Origin: Peteryoungia rhizophila
Lineage (GTDB): Bacteria; Pseudomonadota; Alphaproteobacteria; Rhizobiales; Rhizobiaceae
Direction of reading: 5' to 3'
Assembly (NCBI RefSeq): GCF_004912145.1
Contig: NZ_STGT01000004.1
Coordinates: 372,001 to 436,000 of the forward strand
Length of the DNA stretch: 64,000 nucleotides
Under the pieces are notes generated by a model. The model was not told where the DNA came from. It was given only the letters and a program-made list of their open reading frames with translations, and did not search any database. How positions within the stretch are numbered: position 1 is the first letter of the stretch; every line of letters begins with the position of its first letter. The position numbers and the translations under genes were made by a program. Of this stretch, positions 26,356 through 35,195 are shown one piece after another.

Positions 26356-27693
26356 CTACGTCTGCGCCTCGATGGAAGGACGCACCGCATAGCAGTCAAT
26401 ATGTGCGTCCCTCAGCGCAGCACATGCGTTGCGCGCTTCCTCCTTTGATTCAAAACCGCTGAACCGAGCGCGGTGGTAAACAGTGCCATCAATTTCGAAG
26501 GGCTGAACGAACGCCGCCTTTCTGCCGATCAGCTCTGCTGCACCGCTCCTGATGCGAGCCAGGATTTCTCGCGCCTGTCTCGCACTCGGCATAGACGCGA
26601 CCTGTATTATCCACTGGCTCTCGACTGAACCGGTTGACAGGCGGTCAATCCCAGGCTTCTTCCCTTCGTTGGCAGAGGCGGGACCAGAGGATGTGAGCTC
26701 GACCCTGGTTGCTCCAACCAACGGCTTATCGCTGTTGGCGGCAAGCACGCGATTTGGACGTGGCTCTGGCACCGGTGCATCGCCCAAGGTCTTTAATCTT
26801 CCGGCAACCAGCAGGTCAGAACCGGGTTTTGAGATTTCAAACTGGTCCGGTCCCGTGGACGCTTTCTGCAAAAAACGGTCAATCAGGTTCATCATATGGG
26901 CGTTTCTGCTGCGTCCGCTTCGTCCACCCATAACGACTGCTACGATGCTGCGCCCTTCGCTTTCCAACGAGGTCACGAGATTAAAGCCCGACGCTCGGAT
27001 GAAGCCCGTCTTGATACCGTCGACGCCTTTCACCTTCCCAAGAAGTCGATTGTGGTTCCGGTAAGTCCGACCATTGTAAGTAAAAGAGCGGGTTCGGAAA
27101 TAATCATAGTACTCCGGAAAATGATCTCTAAGCGCCATACCCAGCCGTGCCATATCGCGCGCTGTGGTACGTTGCCTCGAATTGGGTAGCCCATGAGCGT
27201 TCTTGAAGGTGGTTGATTTCATTCCAAGGCTGCGCGCAGTCGACGTCATCTTGGCAGCGAACGCGGCTTCCGACCCCTCAAGGAACTCACCCAAAACAGT
27301 TGCAGCGTCGTTCGCCGAACGGGTCACCAGACCCAGAATTGCCTGCTCCACCGTGATCCTTTGGCCGGCTCTTAATCCGAGTTTGGTGGCCACCTCTGCG
27401 GCCGCATTGTGTGAGACGGGCATGCGTGTCCGCTTGGAAATCTGACCGCGCTGGAGCGCATCGAACGTCAGATACAATGTCATCATTTTGGTCAACGAAG
27501 CGGGGAACCGTGGCGCATCAGCCTGGTCGGCATAGAGCGTTCTGCCCGTCTTTGCGTCAATCACTATCCCGGCATATTTGACGTTGGCATGCGAATGAAC
27601 TGGTGTCAGGCCTGTGCTGATGACGCCTGCCATCGCGAGAAACAAGCCGCGACGGGCAACACCACGCCACCGACTCAGGATTTCCGCTATCAT
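26356..27693 (-). CDS. D-alanyl-D-alanine carboxypeptidase (peptidase S11) with C-terminal SPOR domain
   Basis: A 445-residue exported protein. The ATG at 27693 is preceded by a strong AGGAGG. A signal peptide (LFLAMAGVISTGLTPVHSHA) is followed by the penicillin-binding fold with Ser66-x-x-Lys69 (SLTKM), Ser126-Ala-Asn128 (RSANDAA) and Lys228-Thr-Gly (GIKTGF). The C-terminal ~75 residues (QWIIQVASMPSARQAREIL to HIDCYAVRPSIEAQT) form a SPOR domain that binds denuded glycan at division sites. It trims pentapeptide side chains in peptidoglycan. S11 enzymes with SPOR domains are typical of alphaproteobacteria. Confidence 0.94.
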   Translation of the reverse strand: MIAEILSRWRGVARRGLFLAMAGVISTGLTPVHSHANVKYAGIVIDAKTGRTLYADQADAPRFPASLTKMMTLYLTFDALQRGQISKRTRMPVSHNAAAEVATKLGLRAGQRITVEQAILGLVTRSANDAATVLGEFLEGSEAAFAAKMTSTARSLGMKSTTFKNAHGLPNSRQRTTARDMARLGMALRDHFPEYYDYFRTRSFTYNGRTYRNHNRLLGKVKGVDGIKTGFIRASGFNLVTSLESEGRSIVAVVMGGRSGRSRNAHMMNLIDRFLQKASTGPDQFEISKPGSDLLVAGRLKTLGDAPVPEPRPNRVLAANSDKPLVGATRVELTSSGPASANEGKKPGIDRLSTGSVESQWIIQVASMPSARQAREILARIRSGAAELIGRKAAFVQPFEIDGTVYHRARFSGFESKEEARNACAALRDAHIDCYAVRPSIEAQT

Positions 27694-27948
27694 GTCGTGC
27701 CTCCTGTTTTGAGATCCAAAGCCGCATCTGTGCGGCGTGTCTACGGCCAGGAAGCTATGCGTCGCTGAGTTACGAAATGGTTTACGAATTGTGAATTTTC
27801 CGGATCCGCTTGCTTGTACCAAAATGCGGAAATGGCGCCTTGAATCACGTCGCTTCCAGATGCAACGGAGGAGATACTCGTTCATGCCTTCACATCGTCA
27901 AACATATCCCCGGTCAAAATTCGCGCGAGAATTGACGAGCTCCGGAGT

Positions 27949-28239
27949 TCAATCGGTGTGAACGGCGCCACTCAAGGGCGTGTGTGCATCGCTTGTGGTT
28001 CTCCCGGGAAAGACAAGCCGCTTCTCTGGATCAGGAAAAAAACGTGGGCCGACTAGCCGGATCCGCCGACCTCGAAGGTCTGTTATAAAGCGATGCTCAC
28101 GCGTGGACACATGCGGGTCACTTGGTCTCTTCACGTTGATGGATTTTGTCCCGAGGCTCGGGGTTTGGCCCCGGGCGGGGGCATCGATGGCCGCCATTGC
28201 AACCACAAAGGGGATCAAGATTCGATAATCGATCATCAT
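27949..28239 (-). CDS. Small exported protein of unknown function
   Basis: A 96-residue frame starting with a probable signal peptide (DYRILIPFVVAMAAIDAPARG). The mature part is basic and Pro-rich, containing RRIRLVGPRFFPDPEKR. I recognise no domain of known function. The signal peptide, codon use and position between cell-wall genes on the same strand argue that it is real. The ribosome binding site is weak, and either of two adjacent ATGs could be used. Confidence 0.55.
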   Translation of the reverse strand: MMIDYRILIPFVVAMAAIDAPARGQTPSLGTKSINVKRPSDPHVSTREHRFITDLRGRRIRLVGPRFFPDPEKRLVFPGRTTSDAHTPLSGAVHTD

Positions 28240-28361
28240 GCTCTGGGCTGCCCCATGTTGTGCAAATTGATGTCTAACCGCTCGACCGTAACTTCATACC
28301 GGCCGCGTTTAAAGGGTTCTTGATTGGTTACTACACACTGAAATTTGCAGCCGTGATCAGA

Positions 28362-29093
28362 TCAGACCGTGCGGGTCGACGAGTAAGTCCCGGGATCGTT
28401 TGATAGTCCACGAACCATGATCGGCGCACCTGACGGAACTCGATTATAGAGGTCGATGATATCCTGGTTCATCATGCGGACACAGCCCGAGGAAACAGAT
28501 TTACCGATCGTCCACCACTCGGGGGAACCGTGGACGCGGTAAAGGGTATCGCGCCCACCACGGAAGATATATAGCGCCCTTGCCCCGAGCGGATTTTTCA
28601 GCCCCGGCGGCATACCTCCATTGCTTGCGCTGTAAGGTTCAAGTTCAGGCTGCCGCATGATCATCTCCTGGGGAGGCGTCCATGTTGGCCATTCGCGCTT
28701 ATACTGGATCACGCCGTCGCCTGCCCATTCGAAACCGGCGCGCCCTAATCCGACACCGTATCGAATGGCTTTGCCGCCCTCATATACCAGGTAAAGAAAA
28801 TGTTGGTTGGTGTCGACGACAAGCGTTCCTGGTCGCTCGCCGGTTGGATCGTCAACCAACTGGCGGAGGTATCTGGAGTCAATTCGCTGATAGGGTATCG
28901 CAGGCAGCGGAAATGCCTCATCAGGGACAGCTGCGTACATAGTGTCATAGATATTTGGCGGCCTCACCGGCACCGTGGCTCGGCGTGAGGTTGAAACGGT
29001 GGTTGAGCAGCCAGTTGCAGCACTCGCGGCAATCACCGCCCCCCCGAGGACGACGAATCTTCTCTTTAGAACTGTTTCAGACAAAGCTTCCAT
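28362..29093 (-). CDS. L,D-transpeptidase (YkuD domain), probably membrane-anchored
   Basis: About 243 residues from ATG 29093; a GTG at 29129 is also possible. A Tat-like or hydrophobic N-terminus (LKRRFVVLGGAVIAASAATGC) ends at a Cys that may be lipidated, although the lipobox is not ideal. The YkuD domain (TLVVDTNQHFLYLVYEGGKAIRY onward) carries the catalytic signature HGSPEWW (His188) and SSGCVRM (Cys204). It would form 3-3 crosslinks or attach lipoprotein to peptidoglycan. GLGRAGFEWAGDGVIQYKREWPTW is typical of the ErfK/YbiS-like rhizobial group. It belongs with the SPOR carboxypeptidase in an envelope gene group. Confidence 0.92.
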   Translation of the reverse strand: MEALSETVLKRRFVVLGGAVIAASAATGCSTTVSTSRRATVPVRPPNIYDTMYAAVPDEAFPLPAIPYQRIDSRYLRQLVDDPTGERPGTLVVDTNQHFLYLVYEGGKAIRYGVGLGRAGFEWAGDGVIQYKREWPTWTPPQEMIMRQPELEPYSASNGGMPPGLKNPLGARALYIFRGGRDTLYRVHGSPEWWTIGKSVSSGCVRMMNQDIIDLYNRVPSGAPIMVRGLSNDPGTYSSTRTV

Positions 29094-29202
29094 CCTTCCG
29101 TGACGCCCCGGATGCCAGATTGGCGCCACAAAAGAAACACTGTGAGGTTCACGTAAACGTCATCGCGCTCCTGGAAGCAGAAGCGTTGAACAAGGCAGCG
29201 GA

Positions 29203-29480
29203 ATGAGTTCAGGACAGGTCTTTCTCGTCGATGACGAGGAGGAGTCGCGCTTCGCCACCAGTCAGGCACACTAACTGCATGGCCTGCAAAAAAAGGCCAT
29301 ACGAGGCTGCATATCGACTTTGTCGAAGCCGTTTGCCAGCCTAGCCTTGCCAACGTTGTCCGCCACGCGCTGGATCGGCGGTCGCTCGCGCCCGAGAACC
29401 CGCGTCTAAAGCGGTCGCCGGCAAGCGCGATGATATCGAGTCACGGTTTATCGGACGAACGCCTGTAATGGTCGACCTGC
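29203..29480 (+). pseudogene. DctD-like sigma-54 response-regulator remnant
   Basis: An ATG at 29203 opens SSGQVFLVDDEEESRFAT, the beta1/acidic-pocket start of a receiver domain. It then stops at a TAA. After a deletion and shifts in frame, the end of a receiver and linker is readable (NVVRHALDRRSLAPEN, then AVAGKRDDIESRFIGRTPVM), which is the region just before the AAA+ domain of DctD-type activators. The AAA+ and HTH parts are missing. It is therefore a multiply damaged relic of a C4-dicarboxylate-type two-component regulator. The preceding few codons overlap its start and might be the tail of a lost partner kinase. Confidence 0.65.
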
Positions 29481-29537
29481 ACTATTGGGTTACATGGGCC
29501 GTCAGTCCGGCAGTCTGTCTAGGCTATGACGCGGCGC

Positions 29538-29819
29538 TTATCCCAGAATCTGCGCCAGCTTGATCACTCCACTCAGCGGAGTACCGGCTTTAAAGGCTAT
29601 ATTCGCGACAAGCGACATAGCGGCATAGGCCTTCCATATTCCACCCCACTTAGTCAGGGCATAGATGGCGCAAAAGGCATGGACGCTCCAAGCGTAGAAG
29701 CTTACCACATCCAGAGCTTCGCCTCCACCTTCGCTATAGGCGCTGACAACATTAGACAAACCAAGAACGCCGACGAACGCCCAGTGGCGAAATCGTGCTT
29801 TTGCGAAAGAGGCGGCCAT
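29538..29819 (-). CDS. Small membrane protein of unknown function
   Basis: A 93-residue protein. The ATG at 29819 follows CAGGAGGAG. Three hydrophobic stretches are visible (HWAFVGVLGLSNVVSAY, VVSFYAWSVHAFCAIYAL, YAAMSLVANIAFKAG), suggesting two or three membrane passes. No family recognised. It lies alone on the minus strand facing the DctD-like relic. Confidence 0.65.
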   Translation of the reverse strand: MAASFAKARFRHWAFVGVLGLSNVVSAYSEGGGEALDVVSFYAWSVHAFCAIYALTKWGGIWKAYAAMSLVANIAFKAGTPLSGVIKLAQILG

Positions 29820-30343
29820 CGATCTCCTCCTGTTGTTGCGTCGCGCTCGTGATGTATGGGCCCCGAAGGGGGCGTTCAAGAGCGCCTTCGGAGGTTGTGG
29901 GAGGATCGTTGGCTGATGAGCAGGACTGTGAAAACCATCTAGTCCTCGAGGCGCCATTGACGCGTAGGTAGGGGCTCGTAATCGAGTTCCGCTTCACTGT
30001 TCTGACAGGCGGGGAACTGACGTTCGTTGCGTCGAGGACGAATGACCGCAATAGGTCGTTGTATTAGCGGGGGCTTCGTGGGGTGTTATATAAGTCCAGG
30101 AAAGCGGGCACATGCTCAATGAACCACGCTGGTCGAGCAAGCCTCTCACTGAATTTTGATGCCTAAGTAAGGTACTTTCTGGGCAGTCTCCGTCCTTTCG
30201 GTTATCATGTACCCGCCAGTACAATGCTCGTTGGCGCTGCATACCGGTCGTTGGTTCGGATGATTTTTGGCGAACCCGAATGATGATGTCGCCCTGCCGG
30301 CAACAGTGGACGATTGAGCCACTGCAAACGGAGAAATATCGAA
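29820..30343. other. Intergenic region without recognised gene
   Basis: About 520 bp between divergently oriented small-protein genes. I see no convincing coding frame or RNA gene. It probably contains both promoters; a GGAGAA ribosome binding site lies at its right end. Confidence 0.4.
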
Positions 30344-31027
30344 ATGATCAAATCAGTCTCGTGTTGGGTCGCATTGGCTGCGGCTTTGTTGCTGACGAGC
30401 GCACCAAATGCAACACTTGCCCAAGTTGCGCAGAGCGAACAGCCCTCGGAGGCTCTGCTCACGATCTCAGGTCAGGTCGTAGATGCATATGAAGATTACT
30501 ACGTCATAAGGTCGGATGGTGGGCGGGTGAACATCCGGTTTAACGGATGGCCCGAAAGTCTCCCGGGCAAACGTCCGGTGCTGGGGATCGGGGATAACAT
30601 CAGAGCGGTCGGCTCGGTTGGTCCGAATGCGCTAAACGCCGATGGTACTATGGATGTCGTAGCCGTGTACGTAGAGGATCGAAACGCCTACTTCGCTCTC
30701 AGCGGCTCTGCAGTCAGCTCATCAGAGATCGGCGCTTTGACATTCCCGCCGCACCTAGGGTTTGGCCCCATCGATGGTCGGGTCAGTCTAACTGGTGTAA
30801 TCGTCGAAATTGATAAGGGCGTGCTGGTTGTGGGAGCAGGCGGCGTTCGGATGACAGTCGAGACATCGTCGCTCAATTATAACCCCTTCGACACCATCGG
30901 CAGTCAGCGCCTGAAGCTCGGTGACAGTGTTACCGTCGGCGGTGTGTTGAAACCGAATGCGGCAGACGAGCCCAGCATTAAGGCAGATAGCATCACCAGC
31001 ATCTTCATAGTCAGTGCAGCGATATAA
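30344..31027 (+). CDS. Exported protein with two OB-fold-like repeats, unknown function
   Basis: A 227-residue protein. The ATG at 30344 follows GGAGAAATATCGAA. A signal peptide (IKSVSCWVALAAALLLTSAPNATLAQ) precedes two beta-rich units. The first is TISGQVVDAYEDYYVIRSDGG to LGIGDNIRAVGSVG; the second is SLTGVIVEIDKGVLVVGAGG to LKLGDSVTVGGVL. Each has the G-x-V-hydrophobic, then D/GDxVxVxG pattern of OB-fold (BOF/DUF5666-like) proteins. It is periplasmic by prediction; its partner is unknown. Confidence 0.75.
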   Translation: MIKSVSCWVALAAALLLTSAPNATLAQVAQSEQPSEALLTISGQVVDAYEDYYVIRSDGGRVNIRFNGWPESLPGKRPVLGIGDNIRAVGSVGPNALNADGTMDVVAVYVEDRNAYFALSGSAVSSSEIGALTFPPHLGFGPIDGRVSLTGVIVEIDKGVLVVGAGGVRMTVETSSLNYNPFDTIGSQRLKLGDSVTVGGVLKPNAADEPSIKADSITSIFIVSAAI

Positions 31028-31184
31028 GCCGGTTCGTAAGGTCGGAGGCAGTTTGAAAAAATTGCCTTGCCGACGTCTTACGCCTTAATAGGATCTCGAT
31101 CGCCGACCTACATTTCGAGGTACTCGACTGCGTTTTCCTGCCGAGTTCGCAATGACAATTTCGAGGCACCCTGTGCGCCTTTCC

Positions 31185-31608
31185 TCAGGCGCCCCATGGA
31201 TCCACCAGAATAACGCCGGTTCCCTGGAAGGCTTTAATGTTGTGTGTAACGACTACTAGCCCGTGCACGACTGCCGTAGCCGCAATGAGTGCATCAGCTT
31301 CATTTCGGCGATCCGGAATATGCAGGTGGGCACATCGCGTCGCAATTGCTTCATCGATAGCGATGATACGTTGAGAGAACGCCGGGCGAACTCGGCTGTC
31401 CATCCAGGTTCGCAGGCGAGCGCCCTGCTCAATGTCACGTCGCTGGATGTTGAGTATCCCGAACTCAAGCTCCAGAATTGTTATGGCAGAAATATACAGA
31501 TCGCGGGAATCCTGCCCCGCTTAACCAAGCCGTCACTTTCAGATCAGCTTTACCGTCACCAACCTTACGAAGCTCTGAGACAACATTCGTATCGAGCAGA
31601 TATTTCAA
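31185..31608 (-). pseudogene. VapC-like PIN toxin, inactivated by a single frameshift
   Basis: From a TTG at 31608 the frame reads KYLLDTNVVSELRK, with the PIN Asp and Glu, then breaks at a run of four C on the plus strand (31515-31518) and hits a stop. Removing one base restores DSRDLYISAITILELEFG. That joins the intact C-terminal part (RVRPAFSQRIIAIDEAIA, NEADALIAATA), which contains the remaining acidic active-site residues. One extra base in a short homopolymer is the only lesion. It directly follows the interrupted antitoxin, overlapping its stop. Confidence 0.8.
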
Positions 31609-31728
31609 GACAGATCAACTTCGCGAGTTGCAATGACCGATCGAGACGGATCGAAATCGATATTCGACAATCCAGGCATTGAAAGCGCATCCACCATATT
31701 GTGACGTTCACCTGTCAGACGCTCAAAC
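31605..31728 (-). pseudogene. Phd/YefM-type antitoxin, 3' fragment cut off by the IS66 element
   Basis: Encodes the C-terminal half of the antitoxin (FERLTGERHN, then MVDALSMPGLSNIDFDP, ending REVDLS). It is severed from its start by the element at 31729-35224. Joining it to the fragment at 35225-35363 with one copy of GCTCAAAC removed gives an uninterrupted 84-residue protein. Its stop overlaps the vapC start. Confidence 0.85.
31721..31728. repeat. Left target-site duplication of the IS66-family element
   Basis: GCTCAAAC, identical to 35225-35232. Eight-base duplications are characteristic of IS66-family transposition. Confidence 0.85.
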
Positions 31729-31757
31729 GTAAGCGCTGTTGTCTCCTCACCTTGACC
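31729..31757. repeat. Left terminal inverted repeat of the IS66-family element
   Basis: Starts GTAAGCGCTGTT and agrees at 21 of 29 positions with the reverse complement of 35196-35224. It lies 83 bp before the recombinase start, so the recombinase gene is inside the element. Confidence 0.8.
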
Positions 31758-31839
31758 TCCTTAATGAACTTGTTCTCCGCCGACAACTGAGCGCGCAGGT
31801 CGTGATACCTTCTACCTCCATCGTCTTTGGGAGGCCGAC

Positions 31840-32826
31840 ATGTGCAAGAGAGTGGTCATCTACGCGCGTTACTCAACAGATCAGCAGAACCCTGCGTCCA
31901 TTGAAACCCAGATCGATTTGGGAACGTCGTTTGTTTTGGAGCGTGGCTGGACGCTTTGTCAGACATTTGTCGATGCAGGGGTAAGCGGCGCTAGCTTCGA
32001 TACAAGGCCAGGTCTTCAGGCCGCCTTGAAGGGCGCGCGAGAGGGCGCATTCGACGTCCTTCTCTGCCTGACCCTTGATCGCCTGTCGCGAGACCTTGAG
32101 CACAGCGCGAAAGTACTGAAGCTGCTGCACTTTCATGAAATCGAACTCTGGACCGTTCATGGCAGCTCGCAGGTGTCGTCAATGGAGCTTGGCCTTAGGG
32201 CCGTCCTCAACAGTGAGATGCTGGAACAGGTCCGATATCGCACGAGAGAAGGAATGAAGACGGTAGCAAAAAAGGGAAGAGTGCCTGGCGGCATTTGCTA
32301 CGGCTACGCGATCAAAAAGGTCATTGGAGCAGACGGTGAGCCCATCCGAGGCCTGAGGGATATCAATCCCGGCGAAGCCGATGTCATCGTTTGGATATTC
32401 GAACAGTATGCAAAGGGCTCTAGTCCGGACGTAATCGCCGACAGGCTTAACAAGAAGGGTATAGTTGGCCCTCGCGGGCAGGCTTGGAGAGGAACGGCGA
32501 TCCGAGGCCATCGGCGAAGAGGGACCGGAATTCTGAACAACGAGTTGTACATAGGTCGCTTGGTGTTCAATAGGCTCGCATACCGAAAGAACCCGGTGAG
32601 CGAACGCCGGGTATCCCGGCTAAACGCGCCAGAGCAGCACATCGTCCAAGAGGTTCCGCAACTGCGTATCATCTCAGATACGTTGTGGAAGAGAGTGAAA
32701 CGGCGGCAAGCCAGTGGGAAGGGCGCAGACGCCCGTCGGCTTACGGGCAAGTCTAATCAGTCGCCTAAGTCCAAGGCAGGAGGCGCGCGACCTGACGCTG
32801 CTTATGACCATTTACAAGCGCGGTGA
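31840..32826 (+). CDS. Serine site-specific recombinase, C-terminally truncated, passenger of the IS66 element
   Basis: A 328-residue protein with a resolvase domain (VVIYARYSTDQQ, with catalytic Ser12; LTLDRLSRD) and a following recombinase domain (RVPGGICYGYAI to NNELYIGRLVFNRL). Related proteins typically go on for roughly 200 residues with a zinc-ribbon and coiled coil. Here the end is lost, and the last ~20 codons are antisense to the tnpC 3' end (overlap about 62 bp). The N-terminal catalytic domain is complete, so strand cleavage chemistry could remain. Its purpose in an IS66 element is unclear; a resolution or excision role is speculative. Confidence 0.85.
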   Translation: MCKRVVIYARYSTDQQNPASIETQIDLGTSFVLERGWTLCQTFVDAGVSGASFDTRPGLQAALKGAREGAFDVLLCLTLDRLSRDLEHSAKVLKLLHFHEIELWTVHGSSQVSSMELGLRAVLNSEMLEQVRYRTREGMKTVAKKGRVPGGICYGYAIKKVIGADGEPIRGLRDINPGEADVIVWIFEQYAKGSSPDVIADRLNKKGIVGPRGQAWRGTAIRGHRRRGTGILNNELYIGRLVFNRLAYRKNPVSERRVSRLNAPEQHIVQEVPQLRIISDTLWKRVKRRQASGKGADARRLTGKSNQSPKSKAGGARPDAAYDHLQAR

Positions 32827-34330
32827 GCGTGCGGGTAAGGTACGCACTGGGATCGACCGAATTGAGTTTGCACGTCTCGATCAGCGAAGCGATGATTGCC
32901 CAGTTCTCTGCTCCGGCATCATGGCCCGCGAAGAGTGCGTTCTTCCGGTTCAGCGCAATCGGCCGGATAGTTCGCTCAACGCTGTTATTGTCGATCTCGA
33001 CGCGGCCGTCGATCAGGAATAGCTGCAGGCCATCCCAGTATTTGGCAAGGTAGGCCAGTGCCTCGCCGAGCGGCGACTTCGTTGCCACGCGGGCGCGGTG
33101 ATGGACGAGCCAGCTATGCAGGTTTGCGACCAGTGGCGCTGATCGCTCTTGCCGTCCAGCGAGACGAGCCTCGGGATCAAGGCCGCGCAGTTCGGCTTCA
33201 ATACGATACAGCTCGCCGATCCGCTTGACGCCATCCTCGGCAATCGGTGCTGACCCGTTGCGGGTGATCTCCACCAGCTTGCGCCGGGCATGCGCCCAGC
33301 AATAGGCAAGCTGAATGTCTGGGCCGACACGCTCTGGTGCGATCAGCCTGTTGTATCCCGCATACCCATCCACCTGCAGGACGCCAGAGAAACCCTGCAG
33401 TATCCGTTCGGCATGAATGCCTCCCCGACCAGGAGCATAGGTGAAGGCGACACCCGGCGGAGCGCCACCACCCCACGAGCGATCATCCCGCGCCAGCGCC
33501 CAGAAGTATCCGGTCTTGGTCTTGCGAGAACCCGGATCCAGGACCGGAGCACGGGTCTCATCCATGAACAGCTTGGTCGAGCGCTTCAGGTCGGCGATCA
33601 ACGCATCGAAGACGGGCCGCAGTTCATAGGCTGCCCGACCGACCCAATCGGCCAGCGTGGACCGGTCGAGATCGATGCCCTGGCGGCTCATGATCTGCGC
33701 CTGCCGACAGAGCGGAAGGTGATCCGCATACTTGGAGACCAGAACATGGGCGATGGTCGCTTCCGTCGGCAGCCCAGCCTGGATCAACCGTGCCGGAGCT
33801 GGGGCTTGGACGACCCCGTCGGTGCAGGCACGGCAGGCATACTTAGGGCGGCGGGTGACGATCACGCGGAACTGTGCCGGGATCACGTCCAACCGCTCGG
33901 AGACATCCTCGCCAATGCAATGCAGGCAACCGCCGCAGCCACAGATCAGGCTCTCTGGCTCAATAACTTCCTCGATACGCGGGAGATGCTTCGGAAGCGA
34001 GCCGCGATTGATCGCACGTGGCTTGCTAATCCTGTTTCCTGCAGCAGTGTCCGCCTCATCCTCGGCATGGATCACGGCCATAGCCGTCTCCAGGTCTTCC
34101 AGCGCCAGGTCGAATTGGTCAGGATCGGTCTTCTCGGATTTGCGTCCGAAGGCTGCCTGCTTGAATGCTGCGACCAGCTTCTCAAGCCGCTCGATCCGCT
34201 CATCCTTGCGGGCGATGTGCTCATCTTTGCTGGCTATCGCGACGTCCTTGGCCGCCTCGCGTGCCTGTGCCGCAATCAGCATCGCCTTCAGGGCAGCAAC
34301 ATCATCGGGAAGGTCGGCGGCATCAAGCAT
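32765..34330 (-). CDS. tnpC: IS66-family transposase TnpC
   Basis: A 521-residue DDE-type IS66 transposase. An N-terminal coiled-coil (AAKDVAIASKDEHIARKDERIERLEKLV) leads to a zinc-finger-like CGCGGCLHCIGEDVSERLDVIPAQF. The IS66 catalytic region includes LFMDETRAPVLDPG, LQVDGYAGYNRL, YCWAHARRK, and the terminal IDNNSVERTIRPIALNRKN. The C-terminus RQVARLLPWT stops a few residues earlier than is common, right where the recombinase sequence joins. It catalyses transposition with TnpA and TnpB. Confidence 0.94.
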   Translation of the reverse strand: MLDAADLPDDVAALKAMLIAAQAREAAKDVAIASKDEHIARKDERIERLEKLVAAFKQAAFGRKSEKTDPDQFDLALEDLETAMAVIHAEDEADTAAGNRISKPRAINRGSLPKHLPRIEEVIEPESLICGCGGCLHCIGEDVSERLDVIPAQFRVIVTRRPKYACRACTDGVVQAPAPARLIQAGLPTEATIAHVLVSKYADHLPLCRQAQIMSRQGIDLDRSTLADWVGRAAYELRPVFDALIADLKRSTKLFMDETRAPVLDPGSRKTKTGYFWALARDDRSWGGGAPPGVAFTYAPGRGGIHAERILQGFSGVLQVDGYAGYNRLIAPERVGPDIQLAYCWAHARRKLVEITRNGSAPIAEDGVKRIGELYRIEAELRGLDPEARLAGRQERSAPLVANLHSWLVHHRARVATKSPLGEALAYLAKYWDGLQLFLIDGRVEIDNNSVERTIRPIALNRKNALFAGHDAGAENWAIIASLIETCKLNSVDPSAYLTRTLTALVNGHKQRQVARLLPWT

Positions 34331-34399
34331 GGCCGGAAACTACCAAATCCTGAGCTGATTTGCCTCTTGAATTTGCGGTACTGAGTCATCGTGCCGCAG

Positions 34400-34753
34400 C
34401 TATTCGATGGCCTCTGGCGTCCTCGTCTGGACGGCATGAACCCGCCGCCAATCAAGTCCCGCAAACAAGGCTTCGAACTGGGCGTGGGTCAATGTCATCA
34501 ATCCATCTTTGATGCCGGGCCAAGTGAATGTGTGCTCTTCCAGCCGTTTGTAGGCCATAACGATTCCGGAGCCATCCCAGTAGATCAGCTTCAACCGGTC
34601 CGCCTTGCGAGACCGGAACACGAAAACCGTTCCGGTGAACGGGTCCTTGTGCAGTTCGTTCTTCACCAGCGCCGCCAAGCCGTCGTGACCCTTGCGGAAG
34701 TCGACGGGTTTGGTCGCCACCATGATCCTGACGCGGTTTGACGGAAAGATCAT
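34400..34753 (-). CDS. tnpB: IS66-family accessory protein TnpB (Orf2)
   Basis: A 117-residue protein with the IS66 Orf2 pattern: VRIMVATKPVDFRKGHDGLAALVKNEL, then GTVFVFRSRKADRLKLIYWDGSGIVMAYKRLE. It is required together with TnpA for IS66 transposition, although its biochemical role is unsettled. It overlaps tnpA by four bases and ends about 70 bp before tnpC. Confidence 0.95.
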   Translation of the reverse strand: MIFPSNRVRIMVATKPVDFRKGHDGLAALVKNELHKDPFTGTVFVFRSRKADRLKLIYWDGSGIVMAYKRLEEHTFTWPGIKDGLMTLTHAQFEALFAGLDWRRVHAVQTRTPEAIE

Positions 34754-35139
34754 GTCGCCGCCGCCAGAGCTCGGGCGATGGCAGCAATCCGGGCAGCAGA
34801 CGCACCTTCCTCAAGACGGATCGTGACGGGACCTACAACAATCTCGGCGCGAGAAGCGACCTTGACGGCCAGCCGCTCCGGCGCTGGAGTATCGACAACG
34901 ATGGCCGCAAACTCGACCCCGTCTTCGGGCTCTGGCAGCACCAGCTTGCCCTGCCGAGCCAACGTCCGCCACGATGACAGGTGGTTGGCCTTCAGCCCGT
35001 AGCGTTCGGCCACTTCATTCACCGTCACGCCTGGTCGCAAGCTCTCCGAAACGATGCGTGCCTTGACCTCGTCAGGCCAATGGCGGTGCGGCTCACGCCT
35101 GTCCCGCCGCGTTGTGAGAACCTCCAACGTAGACTCCAT
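34750..35139 (-). CDS. tnpA: IS66-family accessory protein TnpA (HTH)
   Basis: A 129-residue protein with a transposase_8-like helix-turn-helix (HWPDEVKARIVSESLRPGVTVNEVAERYGLKANHLSSWRTLARQG). A C-terminal beta-rich part follows (EIVVGPVTIRLEEG). It is the first gene of the element, starting 85 bp inside the right terminal repeat, and probably binds the element ends. Confidence 0.94.
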   Translation of the reverse strand: MESTLEVLTTRRDRREPHRHWPDEVKARIVSESLRPGVTVNEVAERYGLKANHLSSWRTLARQGKLVLPEPEDGVEFAAIVVDTPAPERLAVKVASRAEIVVGPVTIRLEEGASAARIAAIARALAAAT

Positions 35140-35195
35140 GGAGAAACTCCTTGTCGCTCATCCACGGAATGTTCGATCACAGATCAGGCGACGGC

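Noticed and set aside
31040..31080. Imperfect hairpin after the OB-fold protein gene
   Set aside because: Arms contain a bulge and no T-run follows; too weak to call a terminator.
33290..34384. 364-codon open frame antisense to tnpC
   Set aside because: Mirror of the transposase reading frame; no ribosome binding site or family similarity.
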